A stretch of DNA of 64,000 nucleotides, from the NCBI GenBank assembly GCA_034440575.1, contig JAOTOL010001366.1, forward strand, positions 653,501 through 717,500. Reading direction: 5' to 3'. The stretch comes from Imbricaverruca yamaguchii. Its lineage: Eukaryota; Arthropoda; Thecostraca; Neoverrucidae. The notes beneath the pieces are model-generated. The model was given only the letters and a program-made list of their open reading frames with translations, had not been told where the DNA came from and searched no databases. Both the position numbers and the translations under genes were made by a program. Shown here piece by piece: positions 10,640 to 22,270 of the stretch (position 1 is the first letter of the stretch; each line of letters begins with the position of its first letter).

Positions 10640-11180
10640 CCTGCATCGACGAAACGCCGACATCGCGGACACACACCGCATTCAGACGCATACTCGGCCG
10701 ACTTGCCACCCGCGCTCCACGCCCAAGTCCGCAACGTTGGGCTCGTTCCCTCGTTCCGGTCGGCCGGCCAGTGAAGCCGCCCGGCGCGCCCGACGCCGGC
10801 GCGCGGCAGTCCGCACGAGTCGGCGCCGCCGTCGGCGCGCGCCGCCGTCGGCCTGCAACGGCGCCGACGCGTGACGGGAACGCTAGCCGGGCGGCCGCGT
10901 CGGTCGGCGGTGTGACGCGCGGCCGGGGCCCGTGGCGCGCGCGCGGCCGGGGCCCGTGGCGCGCGCGGCCGGGGCCGTGGCGCGCGCGCGGCGGGCCTCG
11001 CCGCGGTGGCCGACCCGGCCGGCGGCGTGTCGCCGCGGTCGGCCGACTCCCGGCCGGCGGCGTGTCCACGGCAGCGGCCGACTTGAGCCGGCGGTGCAGA
11101 CGTGGGCGCGGGTGCAGTCCCGTGTGCCGCCGGTGGCGTCTCCGGGTCGTCAGAGGGCGGCGCGCCGATTGCGTGCACGT
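10640..11180. promoter_or_regulatory. very CpG-rich island with GGCCGGGGCC repeats
   Basis: About 540 bases of extreme CpG density, with three imperfect copies of CGCGCGGCCGGGGCCCGTGG around 10915-10985. Both strands are open for long stretches, but the predicted Arg/Ala/Pro-rich products look like compositional artefacts. It could be a CpG-island promoter of an unseen transcript or a GC-rich repeat remnant. It ends against the 25-bp array. Confidence 0.35.
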
Positions 11181-11192
11181 CAGTGTTGGACC

Positions 11193-11590
11193 AACGATGC
11201 GTTGTGGACCTGCATCCAATGATGCGTTGTGGACCTGCATCCAACGATGCGTTGTGGACCTGCATCCAACGATGCGTTGTGGACCTGCATCCCACGATGC
11301 GTTGTGGACCTGCATCAATGATGCGTTGTGGACCTGCATCCAATGATGCGTTGTGGACCTGTATCTCACGATGCGTTGTGGACCTGCATCCAATGATGCG
11401 TTGTAGACGTATGTCCAATGATGCGTTGTGGACCTGCACCCAACGATGCGTTGTGGACCTGCATTCAACGATGCGTTGTGGACCTGCATCCAACGATGCG
11501 TTGTGGACCTGCATCCAATGATGCGTTGTGGACCTGCATCCAACGATGCGTTGTTGACCTGTGTCCAACGATGCGTTGTGGACCTGCGTC
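11193..11590. repeat. 25-bp minisatellite
   Basis: About 16 copies of a 25-base unit, GATGCGTTGTGGACCTGCAT plus CCAAY. As 25 is not a multiple of three it cycles through frames and gives mixed repeats such as RCVVDLHP, TMRCGPASN and DALWTCIQ. Variants include one 23-base copy near 11315 and copies with TAGACGTATG or TTGACCTGTG. Confidence 0.95.
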
Positions 11591-11783
11591 TGTCCAGGCG
11601 AGCGATGGTGCGCAGCGGCGCAATGATTTGGTACATTTTGCTGGCTCATTGTTGCGTCTGACATCACAAGTTCCACCTCACGTCATGCAAAGTCATTGAC
11701 CTAGCTCCAGTGAAAGAGGGCCACCCCCAAAAATGTTTGAGGATCGATAACTTGCACCTACGAAGGGATATTGAAATACAATG

Positions 11784-12942
11784 TGTCGCTGTGTCGCTGT
11801 GTCGCTGTGTCGCTATGTCGCCCCCGTCTCGCTGTGTCCCGTCTCGCTCCCGACTCGCTGTGTCGCCTGTGTCGCTGTGTCGCCCCGTCTCGCTGTGTCG
11901 CCCCGACTCGCTGTGTCGCTGTGCCGCTGTGTCGCCCCGTCTCGCTGTGTCCCGTCTCGCTCCCGACTCGCTGTGTCGCCTGTGTCGCTGTGTCGCCCCG
12001 TCTCGCTGTGTCGCCCCGTCTCGCTGTGTCGCTGTGTCGCCCCGTCTCGCTGTGTCCCGTCTCGCTCCCGACTCGCTGTGTCGCCCCGTCTCGCTGTGTC
12101 CCGTCTCGCTCCCGACTCGCTGTGTCGCCCCGTCTCGCTCCCGACTCGCTGTGTCGCTGTGTCGCTGTGTCGCTGTGTCGCTGTGTCGCTGTGTCGCTGT
12201 GTCGCCCCGTCTCGCTGTGTCCCGTCTCGCTCCCGACTCGCTGTGTCGCTGTGTCGCTGTGTCGCTGTGTTGCCCCGTCTCGCTGTGTCCCGTCTCGCTC
12301 CCGACTCGCTGTGTCGCTGTGTCGCTGTGTCGCTGTGTCGCTGTGTCGCTGTGTCGCTGTGTCGCTGTGTCGCTGTGTCGCTGTGTCGCTGTGTCGCTGT
12401 GTCGCTGTGTCGCTGTGTCGCTGTGTCGCTGTGTCGCTGTGTCGCCCCGTCTCGCTGTGTCCCGTCTCGCTTCCTGACTCGCTGTGTCGCTGTGTCGCTG
12501 TGTTCCCTGTGTCGCTGTGTCCCGTCTCGCTCCCGTCTCGCTGTGTCGCTGTGTCGCTGTGTCGCTGTGTCGCTGTGTCGCTGTGTCGCTGTGTCGCTGT
12601 GTTCGCCCCGTCTCGCTGTGTCCCGTCTCGCTTCCCGTCTCGCTGTGTCGCTGTGTCGCTGTGTCGCTGTGTCGCTGTGTCGCTGTGTCGCTGTGTCGCT
12701 GTGTCGCTGTGTCGCTGTGTCGCTGTGTCGCTGTGTCGCTGTGTCGCTGTGTCGCTGTGTCGCTGTGTCGCTGTGTCGCTGTGTCGCTGTGCCGCTGTGT
12801 CGCTGTGTCGCTGTGTCGCTGTGTCGCTGTGTCGCTGTGTCGCTGTGTCGCTGTGTCGCTGTGTCGCTGTGTCGCTGTGTCGCTGTGTCGCTGTGTCGCT
12901 GTGTCGCTGTGTCGCTGTGTCGCTGTGTCGCTGTGTCGCCCT
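11784..12942. repeat. 8-bp minisatellite (CTGTGTCG)n with a higher-order variant
   Basis: 1.16 kb of CTGTGTCG units. The left two thirds are interrupted by a longer block containing CCCCGTCTCGCTGTGTCCCG and TCTCGCTCCCGACTCG, repeated many times as a higher-order unit; the right third is almost pure octamer. All three plus frames are open (Ser-Leu-Cys-Arg-Cys-Val-Ala-Val), a pure repeat artefact. Confidence 0.95.
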
Positions 12943-13020
12943 ACGCCGTCCGGCCGCGAGCTGGAGAATAATCAGCGCACCCGCCTGCCGTCACTTAGCC
13001 GGCGGATAGTGGCGGCCGTC

Positions 13021-13235
13021 GCATGACGGCTTTGTGGGGCGGGGATGGCCGAGTGGTTAAGGTGTCGGGCTATGGGTACCAAAGGTCCCGGGTTCGACTC
13101 TAGCGCCACTCAGGACATTTCCCAATTCCGCGGCCCACCGGCGAAACAGTGTGGGCGGCGCCATTAGCCGAGAATGTGCATAAAGTGTGTCGTGAACCAA
13201 CCAATAAACAACAACAACAAGCATGACGGCTTTGT
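13021..13235 (+). mobile_element. tRNA-derived SINE (family 1), full length with 15-bp TSD
   Basis: A perfect 15-base direct repeat, GCATGACGGCTTTGT, flanks the element (13021-13035 and 13221-13235). The body (13036-13220) begins with a Ser/Leu-tRNA-like head: A box TGGCCGAGTGGTTAAGG and B box GGTTCGACTC. A conserved middle part follows (GGACATTTCCCAATTCCGCG, then GCGAAACAGTGTGGGC), and it ends in AATAAACAACAACAACAA. An intact duplication and head indicate a recent insertion mobilised by a LINE. Related copies are at 29850-30029 (reverse), 41872-42030 and 23836-23895 (3' end only). Confidence 0.93.
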
Positions 13236-15199
13236 CACTGTACACCAGGCCGGTGAAAAATCGAGATGTTCCACACGGTATAACGCTGGATTCATGACAC
13301 ATCCGATATGGGAGGTGAGCTCGAATCCCAGGAGTCGACTCCCGCTTCGGACAGCAGTTTGAGTTGTCTCCGGATCAAGGGAGGTGGAGCTGCGCAGACC
13401 GTACCAGCGGAGCAGAGGCAAGGTAAGCCGGAGGCTCGTTCGACGTTCGGCGCAGGACTTTGTTATGACCAATCAGAAACGGCAGAGTTACCGGCAAGTC
13501 TGATGTCGCACAAACCAGGACCAACATAGCTGTCTTTGGTCACTCAATGGGAGGGGGTCAAATGCCCCAGAAATATGCTCGAGAATAAAATACTTGGTTA
13601 GGTTAACCGTAACTTTCACGAATGCGAGGACATTTTTCGACTACCGGTAGGGTGAGAGAACTTGCTCCTCCAGTTAATATGTTATTGCAGTCCCCGCACA
13701 CGAATGACAAACATCCAGCAGCCAGCACGTGAGGCCACCTTGAGCACTCTTGCTTTGCAAACAGCTATGTCGTCCACTACCAAGCCTCAGCCACCAACGC
13801 GTGCCAGAAGCGTTGACAAGTTCAGCCCCGCCCTGGGTCATCCTGGATCGTTCTGATCGTCACAGATCATCTTTAATTGTACTAGATTGAAGTCTCAAAG
13901 ACCTGCGGAACATTGTTATGTTCAGAAAGACACCCTCTCCTTTTCATGCTTAAACTTAGAACGGTGACATGAGTGTCGATTTAAGTACTTCAGCCCCTCT
14001 GCACCCACTGTTGATTCAGCGGGAAAATTTTTGATAGTTTAACATGGGAACCTATGGATACGGGGCGGGTTCCCGTCCATAAGCTATCCTGCTGTCCCAA
14101 TCAGCGATTATCGTCCTTCGATAAGGATCAACAGGATCTGGGTCAATTCCTCGACTTCCGTTCTGGTGGTCCTATTTTACTGTGCGCAGATACAACTGGA
14201 GGAACAAGCCACAGGGTTGCATGTAACACTCATTTGAGTTCAGTTTTTATCGCAGGCATTATTTACAAGTTGTTAGTTAGTTAGTTATATTAGCTTTAGG
14301 GCGCTTCGACCAGGGTTGATCATTCGCGCTCATATTTCAAACGTGTAAACCTTAAATAGTTACCCAGAGTGTCACCAATGAAATACATTTTCTGAACGTA
14401 TATTGCTCTCTTCTCTGACTTTTGTGTTTTCTCGCTGATTATTGTGGTCTGAATCTACCAAATGTTTTGACTTTGACGGCCTCTAACTGGAAAAAAACCG
14501 GCCTTGATTCGTTTTTTTTTTAAAGCTACGCGCCGGACATTTCTAACCAGGCACACAAAGCATTTCGTATATCGACCGGCAAAATCGCGAGTTACTTCCG
14601 AAAAATCGGTGGGGTGGGCGAATTTCGTCCCCCCTCTCTAGTGCCCGTGTTAAGCCTCAATCCTTTATATTAATTTTGCGAACTTCTATAGCTTAGACAA
14701 AATTGTCCTTTGGAAACCCAGCAACTTCAAGCATCAGTGAATGGCTATTGGCTATAAATATGCCGCTGAAATAGCGACACGCAGTCTGTTGGGGTGGCGG
14801 AAGAGGAGATTCCGGATGGGATCCTACGCTGCAAACTACGCGCATGGTGCTTTGATTTTGACAAGTCACCGAAGCAAAAAGTCAGAATTGCATCTATGAA
14901 AGCAGCATAGTTAAAGCAAAAAGAAAGCAATCAAGAACAACTACAGGCCGGCTAGCCAGTATGATTCCATGATTACCAGTGACGATTAACAGCGTTCTAT
15001 CAGAACTACTCGCAATTTCATGCTACTCTGTTAGCTATATCCGCTATACCGTTTCCGGAGCAATCGAAATTGAACCGGCGGTCCAAACCAACCCGCGGGA
15101 ACCGGTGTCAGCAGTTGTGGCGAGCGGCAGAGGTGGTCCGGTCACGCCCACCCCACCCCACCCCACCCCTCACACGAGCTGCACAGGGTGCAGACAGAA
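13236..15199. other. intron, nothing coding recognised
   Basis: ZP-gene intron. There is a possible degenerate dispersed-repeat copy at 14293-14330 and a G4-capable CCCCA run at 15146-15173. Sequence around 14490-14650 resembles the start of another MITE-like element (compare 17.5-17.8 kb), but I could not define its ends. Confidence 0.4.
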
Positions 15200-15202
15200 T
15201 AG

Positions 15203-15325
15203 ATAGTCTGAGGGTAGGCCGTTCGTTTCGCAATTGAAAGGCTGTGGGTTCGAGCCTCACCTGCGGCGGCTCTTCGCCCACGACCGATTGACGCAATAGA
15301 TTGGCGGCGTTAACGCAACGATGAC
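15203..15325 (+). mobile_element. tRNA-derived SINE (family 2), copy 1
   Basis: A tRNA-like head with B box GGGTTCGAGCCTCACC (about 15246) is followed by a tail around TTCGCCCACGACCGATTGAC. The same arrangement, about 75 percent alike by eye, recurs at 38333-38465 (GGGTTCGAGTCTCACC, then TTCGCCCGCGACCAATCGGC). Two copies with the same non-tRNA tail indicate a SINE family rather than two tRNA genes. No clear target duplication seen. Confidence 0.6.
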
Positions 15326-16206
15326 GGCAGTCGCCTCTTCTTTGCTATCTCAGCGGCATCAGAGACTGAATTGCGAGACATGGAAAGCACGTTGCCCAAT
15401 GAAACCGCTGAAGGTTGATGTGACTGTTCTCGATCAAGAAACTGATTCGGTGACGCATGCTCGCAGACTTATCAATCTGTCACCACCGTATCAGTGGAGG
15501 CCATCTAGATAGTAACGTCACTCGGCCATGTGAGCCACAGATATGCCACACATATCACGAACGCTCAGTAAAATTCAAGCGGGATTGAGCGTTGGCGAAG
15601 CAAAATGAAAACTTTCAAAGCGCATCGGGCCAGTGGATGGGGCTGAACATTCAGTGGAGATGCAGCAAGGCTTTTTCATAAGACTCAGCACGCGCTTGAC
15701 ATGCGATGGATATCACAGGCGCGTTCAGAGGCCCCCAAGCACGGCTGCCGGCAAACGCGGTTGTGTAAAGTCTTCTGAGGCCGTCTGAAATATATGTACA
15801 CCGCACGACCGCGTCTAACTAAAACTTTACTGCTGTGCAAATTATACGAACAAAATTGAGCCATTAAAAAACATACAGGACACCTTCGAGCTCATCTGCA
15901 AGCTTCCAGAAATGTGTTTTTCCTCATTTCGGTTACTTCTCTGTGTGGTATTCTTATACACAATGCGCTGAGTAAGGTTGTACCGTTTCAAAAATTGAGG
16001 CTCGGTGTCCCCGGCGAGGGCGAATCTCGGACAATCGGCCGGCTCCTGTGTGACACTCGGCTGATCAGGCTGCGCCACTGTTCGCCATCGCCGTGCCATT
16101 CCACACCCGGTTAAGCGTCCGGTGCGCGTGCGACCGGCCGGAGCGCAGACGCACGCCGCGCCGGTGGGGCAGAACGGCGCTGTTACGGCCCGCCGGCCCG
16201 TCACAG
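15326..16206. other. intron; CpG-rich tail
   Basis: No exon recognised. The last 150 bases (about 16060-16200) are CpG-rich and abut the 34-bp array. Confidence 0.4.
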
Positions 16207-16772
16207 GTGGCTTCTGGTGGCCGCTAACGGCATCTGGTGACCTCTGGTGGCCTCTGGTGGCCGCCAACGGCATCTGGTGGCCTCTGGTGGCCGCTAACGG
16301 CCCCTGGTGGGTTCCGTTCGTTACTGGTTAGTGGCCTCTGGTGGGCTCCAGTGGTTACTGGCTGGTGACCTCTGGTGGCCACTAACGGCCTCTGGTGGCC
16401 TCCAGTGGTTACTGGCTGGTGGCCTCTGATGGCCACTGACGGCCTCTGGTGGGTTCCGTTCGTTACTGGCTAATGGCCTCTGGTGGGTCCCAGTGGTTAC
16501 TGGCTGGTGGCCTCTGGTGGCCTCCAGTGGTTACTGGCTGGTGGCCTCTGGTGGCCGCTAACGGCCTCTGGTGGGTTCCGTTCGTTACTGGCTGGTGGCC
16601 TCTGGTGGGCTCCAGTGGTTACTGGCTAGTGGCCTCTGGTGGGCTCCAGTGGTTACTGGCTGGTGGCCTCTGGTGGGCTCCAGTGGTTACTGGCTAGTGG
16701 CCTCTGGTGGGCTCCAGTGGTTACTGGCTGTAGGCCTCTGGTGGCCTCCAGTGGTTACTGGCTGGTGGCCTC
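16207..16772. repeat. 34-bp minisatellite
   Basis: About 16 copies of a 34-base unit, TGGTGGCCTCTGGTGGGCTC plus CAGTGGTTACTGGC, with sub-variants carrying GCCGCTAACGGC or GGTTCCGTTCG. Trp/Gly/Leu-rich open frames on the plus strand are artefacts of the unit. Confidence 0.93.
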
Positions 16773-18436
16773 TGGTTTCGATAGGTCAAGTACTTTTCTT
16801 GCGCACTTCTCGGGTATTCTAAGGTATCCATTTTGACACTAGGGCCTGTCCACCGATATGGTTATGTAGCGCTCATAAGCATCAGATATGATGACCTAAG
16901 TTGTTTTTATGGCACCTTTGTGGTTACTAATCATCAATTAGTGTGGTCACTGGCGAATCCATGATTTGGCCTTGGTGATACGCCTAATTTTTAGGGGTCG
17001 GCATTCCCCTGCAGGCGCCTTTTTCTACTCCAAGGGGCACCTCCGGCCAAGGGGTGGGGTGGTGGAGATACGTTGGTGCGTTCCGATAGGGTGCCTGTGA
17101 GAGACGCCTTCGGATGGAAATAATTAAAGGTGGGGAGGTGTATTCGACTATCCCGGTAGGGCGCCTAAACGGGTCTCGTGGAGAGGGTCGGTCGCCTTTG
17201 CTCCTCTCCTTAGTTTCGTCCCTGCTCGCAATAGTTGTTAAATATGAAGATTTTACGAAGACGTCAAAGATGAACGTGAAAAGATAACATCAAATGACCA
17301 TGTACCATGCAGCTGTGCCCACAAGTCCACTACAGCTACCAAAGACAGGAATATTAGTGGTTGTCGTAGATTATCTCGGCATACAAAGAACCAACCTTTG
17401 CGGGCGGTATATCTCTATGAAATGACAAAAACCTGATACTTTTAAGACATGTTAGGTACATTGCAAGATTTTTTTTTAAAGGATTTTTGGATGAGCTTTG
17501 AAGTTTCTAAGGGATAGCATGATGCTGATTTTTTGGTGGGGGCGGCGGGTTAATGAGATGCCCTGGCTCACCTTTCGTGCAGGAGAAATGCACTATGAAC
17601 GCCACAGCTTACCTCGAGGAGCCTTACCTCGAGGAGCCTTAACACGGAGAGCCTTAACACGAAGAGGGGGGGCAAAATCCGCCCATCTCTCCGGTTTTTC
17701 GTGCATAACTCCAGATTTTACCGAACGATATGCGCCATTGCTTGCGAACCTGCTTCGAAATGACCGGCGCGTTGTGTGAAGGAAGAAAAACGAAAATCGA
17801 TCCAAAATTTTAGAGTTAGGGGCCGTTAAAGTAAACAATGTCGCAGCACCAGACCACACAAGTCGGCGCTGATGCACTTGCCATATATTGGCTAGAATGG
17901 AGGTGTTCTTGGCAACACTATCGACTTGTTTGATGTATATTGCTATGCTATATAGTTTCGAAGTCATTTTAGGTCACCGAGGTGAAGTCAGGTCAAGTTG
18001 GTGACAGGTTGATGGAAGCAAGCTTGGTCAACTGGAATGTTATCATAAATGTACATGACTGTCATGCGATTAATGCCACTTTGCAGGTTACTTCCTACAC
18101 AGCCTGAAAACTACTGTTTGTCATTGTGTACCTAAGCGTTTCCATTCCATTCATATACTTCACTCCTTTCTTTGCGAAGCCGATCGCGCCGAGCCGTCCA
18201 ACGGAACAGTCGGGCAGGTGGCCTGGTTCCGGTAACTGGAGCAGGTAATGACCTGATAAAGTGCTGATAATATCCTCACCTGATAGTTGAGCTGATGTCA
18301 AATGCCAGGTCCAACATCTGTATTGCATCATTAGTAATGTTCAAAACAGCATTGATGCCCATTTTGGAGCATTTAAACACAATCACGGCGATCCCTAACA
18401 ATGACAAGCCCAGTCACGCAAAGCGGGAAAGTTTTG

Positions 18437-18440
<4 letters not shown>
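16773..18440. other. no gene recognised; possible unclassified transposon debris
   Basis: Segments near 17.0-17.25 kb and 17.5-17.85 kb have the mixed GC-rich ends and homopolymer runs of transposon debris, including a short direct repeat of TTACCTCGAGGAGCC at 17610-17637. I could not assign a family or define boundaries. Confidence 0.35.
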
Positions 18441-18441
<1 letters not shown>

Positions 18442-18505
<64 letters not shown>

Positions 18506-18515
18506 CATATATATA

Positions 18516-18558
<43 letters not shown>

Positions 18559-18583
18559 GTGTGTGTGTGTGTGTGTGTGTGTC
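18442..18583. repeat. compound microsatellite (TA)n then (GT)n
   Basis: Two TA runs (18442-18500 and about 18520-18556) separated by AATATTCATATATATACC, followed by 12 GT repeats. On either strand it reads as Tyr-Ile repeats. Confidence 0.95.
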
Positions 18584-19762
18584 TTCGTGAATTTCTATCT
18601 TCATTGCTGTAATTACAACAGTACCACGCGATGTGCGTTTTCAACAGCGGCGGTCGCGTCTGACCCAGTGCGGCTGGCGGCCCGTTGGCACAACGGTGAG
18701 TGCGCTCACGACAGCACATCAGCCGGACGCGCCCACTCTGCAGCTCTGCCGGTGACATCCACGGTCACGCAGCGCAGACTTATGTATCCAACCTGAGCCA
18801 CGAGAGGCGCTGGTGTCGCAGATGAAGCAGTGACGTCACTGCGGCTTGGAGCCGCCACGCCAAGATGCCAGCACCAGCGATGCAATTTGTTCAATGGTAG
18901 GCGGTTGGCCTGGAATTGCCTGATTCGCCTGCGGACGGCCGTGCTGTTTTCCGGTGGCTGAAGGCGCTGTACCACACACACACTTCGCGATAAGAGGGTG
19001 TGGGAATTGGGGATTAACGACACTAAAATTATACGAAGAACGGAACAAACAAAGCACGGTTCTAGAGCAACGTTGTGTGGGGTCATGTTGCACCGTCTTG
19101 CTTTGTTTGACAAATTCGCTCTGACGTGTTTCCCAAACCAGACCAAGAGAACAATTCACATCGCTTCCGTAGGGGATGTGAACTAGCATGGTGTGTGCCA
19201 GGTGATCAATCAACGGTGTGAAGCCGCCAAGGACACATTTGTGCACTGACGCGGTTTACCGCGATCGTATGCATACGGAACGCAATCGGATGTCAGCATC
19301 TTATAAATTAATGCCGGTCGTGTTAATGAACGTGTGGCCTGCCAGCTAGTGGCCAGCCAAGGAAAGCTGGATGGAAGAGTCGCACTGTTTCATGTCGCAT
19401 GCGTTCTGACTAGCCTTTTTGGGGGAAGGTGGGGTATAGTTGACTAGCTAAGGCATGAAGCCATACTTTTTTAATTTGCAGGTGGCATCTAGAAGCTAAC
19501 GTCTGCGAGGTAGTTCCATGTTTCGGTTTTCTTCTTTACTTGGATGAATTATATATCGGGTGAATGTTAATTGGCATAAATTGATGTCGACGGAACGACT
19601 ACGATATTTTGCGCGAAAAAAAAACATTGCGGGGCAATGCGGCCTACTGGTGGTCCATTTTACCCCGTCCCGTAAAAAAGCATGCTGCGACAAAAGCCCT
19701 GTCGTTTTTATCGTTATATACTTCAGTTTTAACACCTGGGCATGTTTATCGATATATCGCAA
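18584..19762. other. no gene recognised; CpG-rich patch with CRE
   Basis: A moderately CpG-rich patch (18640-18860) includes a perfect TGACGTCA at 18831-18838. No initiating exon could be tied to it. Confidence 0.35.
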
Positions 19763-21409
19763 TTAACCCGAGTCGTCTCAGGAGGGAGTCTTCAACCCCC
19801 CCTCAGGTTCTTCGCAGATAGTGAACGAACGGCGCGCGGTAGTGCGCCAAAATTTGGCATACCTTTTCCCACATCAATTTGGCATGTTGTATCAAACTTT
19901 TGAAGTCAGGTCATCTAGGGTCAACGAGTTAATCTTGGTCAAGTGAGGTCACCGCCAAAAAAGTTTAACCAGTAGTCACACTTTAACCCGCGCCGTCTCT
20001 CCGGTCAGATCTTCACACCCCGTCTCGGGGGGGGAAGGGGGCGGTTAGTAACCCCCCTCTAAAATCCAAACTAAGCGTCGCACGAAAACGAAAGAGGTGG
20101 CATCGGGAAGCGCTCGACGAGTAGGGTCTGGATCCACCCCCAAAACAATTTCCCCTAAAAAATGACGTCGCCAGGGAGCTAGATTTTCACGACTTTTCAC
20201 GACATACATTATGTTTTTGGCTCTGGGAAGTTCATGTCGGGGGATACATGAAAAAAAATTTGGAATGAGAAAAGAACAGCCAAATCGACCATGGTCATAA
20301 TCCCCCCCCCCCCAATTTTTTTAATTAAAAATTTTGAATTTACAAGTTTTCTTTAATTTTCCTTTTCCAATGGGAAGAGCAGACCGAGAAACGTTGTTGG
20401 AAGTCAACTTGCCCTAATAAATGTTTACTTTAGCCAGAATCTTCTATTTGAACAGCAATTGGAAAATACTCAAAATTTAAATGTAGTGAAAAACGAAAAA
20501 AGAAGAAAAATTCCACTCGTACGTTTTGTTGCATCCCTAAAGATAAGCAGATTCTGAAAGTTCAATTCAAATATCAGTATCCGTTTAAGCGTGACGACTG
20601 GTTAAACTTTTTTTGGAGGTGACCTCACTTGACCTAGACTATCTCGTTCACCCTAGATGACCTGACTTCAAAATTTATAAATAGCATGGCAAATTGATGT
20701 CGGAAAATGTATGCCAAATTTGGGCGCGCTGTCCCACGCCGTTCGTCCATTATCCGCCAAAAACCTGAGGGGAGGCGGTTGAAGACCCCCGAGACGGATA
20801 CAGATAGGGTTAACGGATAGAGATATTTTGATGAAACTTCCAGCGTTTGCCTGTCTTTATGAATGCAAAAAAACGTACCAGACGAATTATTCTCTTTTTT
20901 GTCGTTTTTGACTACTTATTACTTTTGCACATTATCCTCTTAGAGTTCACATAAAAGATCTTGCTAAAGTAAGTATTTTTTTTAGAGCAAGTTGACTTCG
21001 AACAACGTTTTTCGGTCAGCTCTATCCATTAAAAGGGAAAATTAAAGAAAACCTGAAAATTCAACATTTCGAAAGTTAAAAATATTGATTGTTGGGTGTC
21101 CAAACATCTGTATAGCCCTGATCGGTTTCACTGTCCTTTTCTAGTTCCAAATATTTTTTCTTCAAATACCCCCAAAATGAACTCCCCAGAGCCAAAAACA
21201 TAACTAGTGAGAATCACCATCCCTAGTGACATCACATTTGTGGGAAACTGTTTGGGGGGGGGGGGGGGGTGGAACCAGACTTTACTCGTCAAACGCTCTT
21301 CGATGACACCTTTCGTTTTCGTGCGGTGCTTAGTTTGGATATTAAAGGGGTATTATCCCCCCCCAGAGACGGGGTATGAGGATCTGACCGGAGAGAGGGG
21401 TCGGATTAA
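19763..21409 (-). mobile_element. piggyBac-type MITE, older copy split by a younger insertion
   Basis: Reverse-oriented copy. Its 3' end starts at TTAACCCGAGTCGTCTC (19763) and runs to TTTAAC (19986). It resumes at TTAACGGATAGAGATATTTTG (20810) and ends near GGGTCGGATTAA (21409). The two halves are contiguous in the uninterrupted copies, where the plus-sense reads CCGTTAAAGCGTGACG. The interruption is exactly one younger copy at 19983-20813, flanked by a duplicated TTAA. With the insert removed, the element is about 0.82 kb, the family length. No transposase is encoded. Confidence 0.85.
19983..20813 (+). mobile_element. piggyBac-type MITE, younger nested copy
   Basis: Begins TTAACCCGCGCCGTCTCTCC and ends GATAGGGTTAA, 831 bases. 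The ends obey the piggyBac pattern: a TTAA target with CCC at one end and GGG at the other. Inner parts include GGTCAGATC, CCAAACTAAGCGTCGCACG, GGAAGCGCTCGACGAGTAGG and TGGCAAATTGATGT, all shared with the other copies. It sits in an internal TTAA of the older reverse copy. Non-coding, so it depends on an enzyme supplied elsewhere. Confidence 0.85.
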
Positions 21410-21589
21410 ACATGGGCACCGATAAAACCCACGGCTGTCAGCTATGCATATTTTATGTATCTACTGGCACAGGTCACACATGAGCCCATCATCCTTCTCC
21501 AAACATGCACACATGTCATGAGCCCGCTGATTACACTGGCAGCAGCGAGCCCACCTCCGCCCCCCCCGACGGTTCTAGAAAATGGCTCG

Positions 21590-22270
21590 GTACAGTACAG
21601 GCGTACCGTATCGCTACTGTCTTCTGCAATCCTCTCGTCACTTGAATTTCGGCTGCGCCCAATTTTGTCTGGTTTGCTTCTTCGCTTTCTTCTATTTGGA
21701 TTATTGAACTTGGATAGGCGTCCACTTGGGTTTCCATTTTCTTTTCGTCAACTTTCTTCTCGAGCCTCCTCTTGTATGGTGAACTTGTCAGGATCACACA
21801 CTTGCATTATCTGCCTCCCCTCTTCGCCGTCCTTTGACACGGACACCCGACTTGTGGAATTGGCATGATTTGCTCCGGTGGAATTTCAAGCGTCGACGTG
21901 ATTGGGCCTGGAGTAGCCAATGGATAGTTACAGTGTGCAGTGACTGAGACTGCGCGCTGCTCCGGTTGATCCGTGACCTCGGCTGAGGCTGGCGCTGCTT
22001 CAACTGATCCGCGACCCCGGATGGAGCTGCGCGCTTGTCCGTCTGACCAATGGCCTCGGCTTGGTATGGACCAATGGTCGAGGACCAATGGCCCGTCCAG
22101 GACCAGCAGTGCAGTATCGTGCTCAGTCGGCTTGGCGTACATCGAACAGTGGCGGATCCACCTGTTCTCGGCAGCGTGTTCCGACTTATTCGTGCTCGTG
22201 AGAAGATGAGACAGGGCTGGGTAGACTGTCTGCCGGTAGACGTGCATTTCACTGTTGTAGACAGCACACC
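21590..22270 (-). pseudogene. pogo/jerky-like DDE transposase, degraded C-terminal half
   Basis: Minus-strand remnants in shifting frames. DTALLVLDG followed in another frame by GHWSSTI resembles the second catalytic Asp block of pogo/Tigger/jerky transposases ('llvLDGHwSH'). It is followed by an S/T/A/E-rich linker containing SAEVTDQPEQ. The tail PPEQIMPIPQVG, then KRGGR, then SVILTSSPYKRRLEKK matches the family's 'PEqIrPlPka...kgr...ILTdTP.k..le.k' end. The part between the DG block and the linker is largely lost. This DDE_1-type enzyme would cut and paste its own element; here it is clearly broken. Assignment is from recalled family pattern. Confidence 0.55.

Noticed and set aside
10615..11676. 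353-codon minus ORF across the CpG island
   Set aside because: Half is the 25-bp minisatellite and the rest is Arg/Ala/Pro composition from CpG-rich DNA; the opposite strand is equally open.
66..12942. CRISPR-like arrays
   Set aside because: Units are directly tandem without unique spacers, and the genome is eukaryotic.
11710..13026. Cys/Arg/Val/Ser-rich repeat proteins of up to 412 codons
   Set aside because: Octamer minisatellite; all three frames are open for the same reason.
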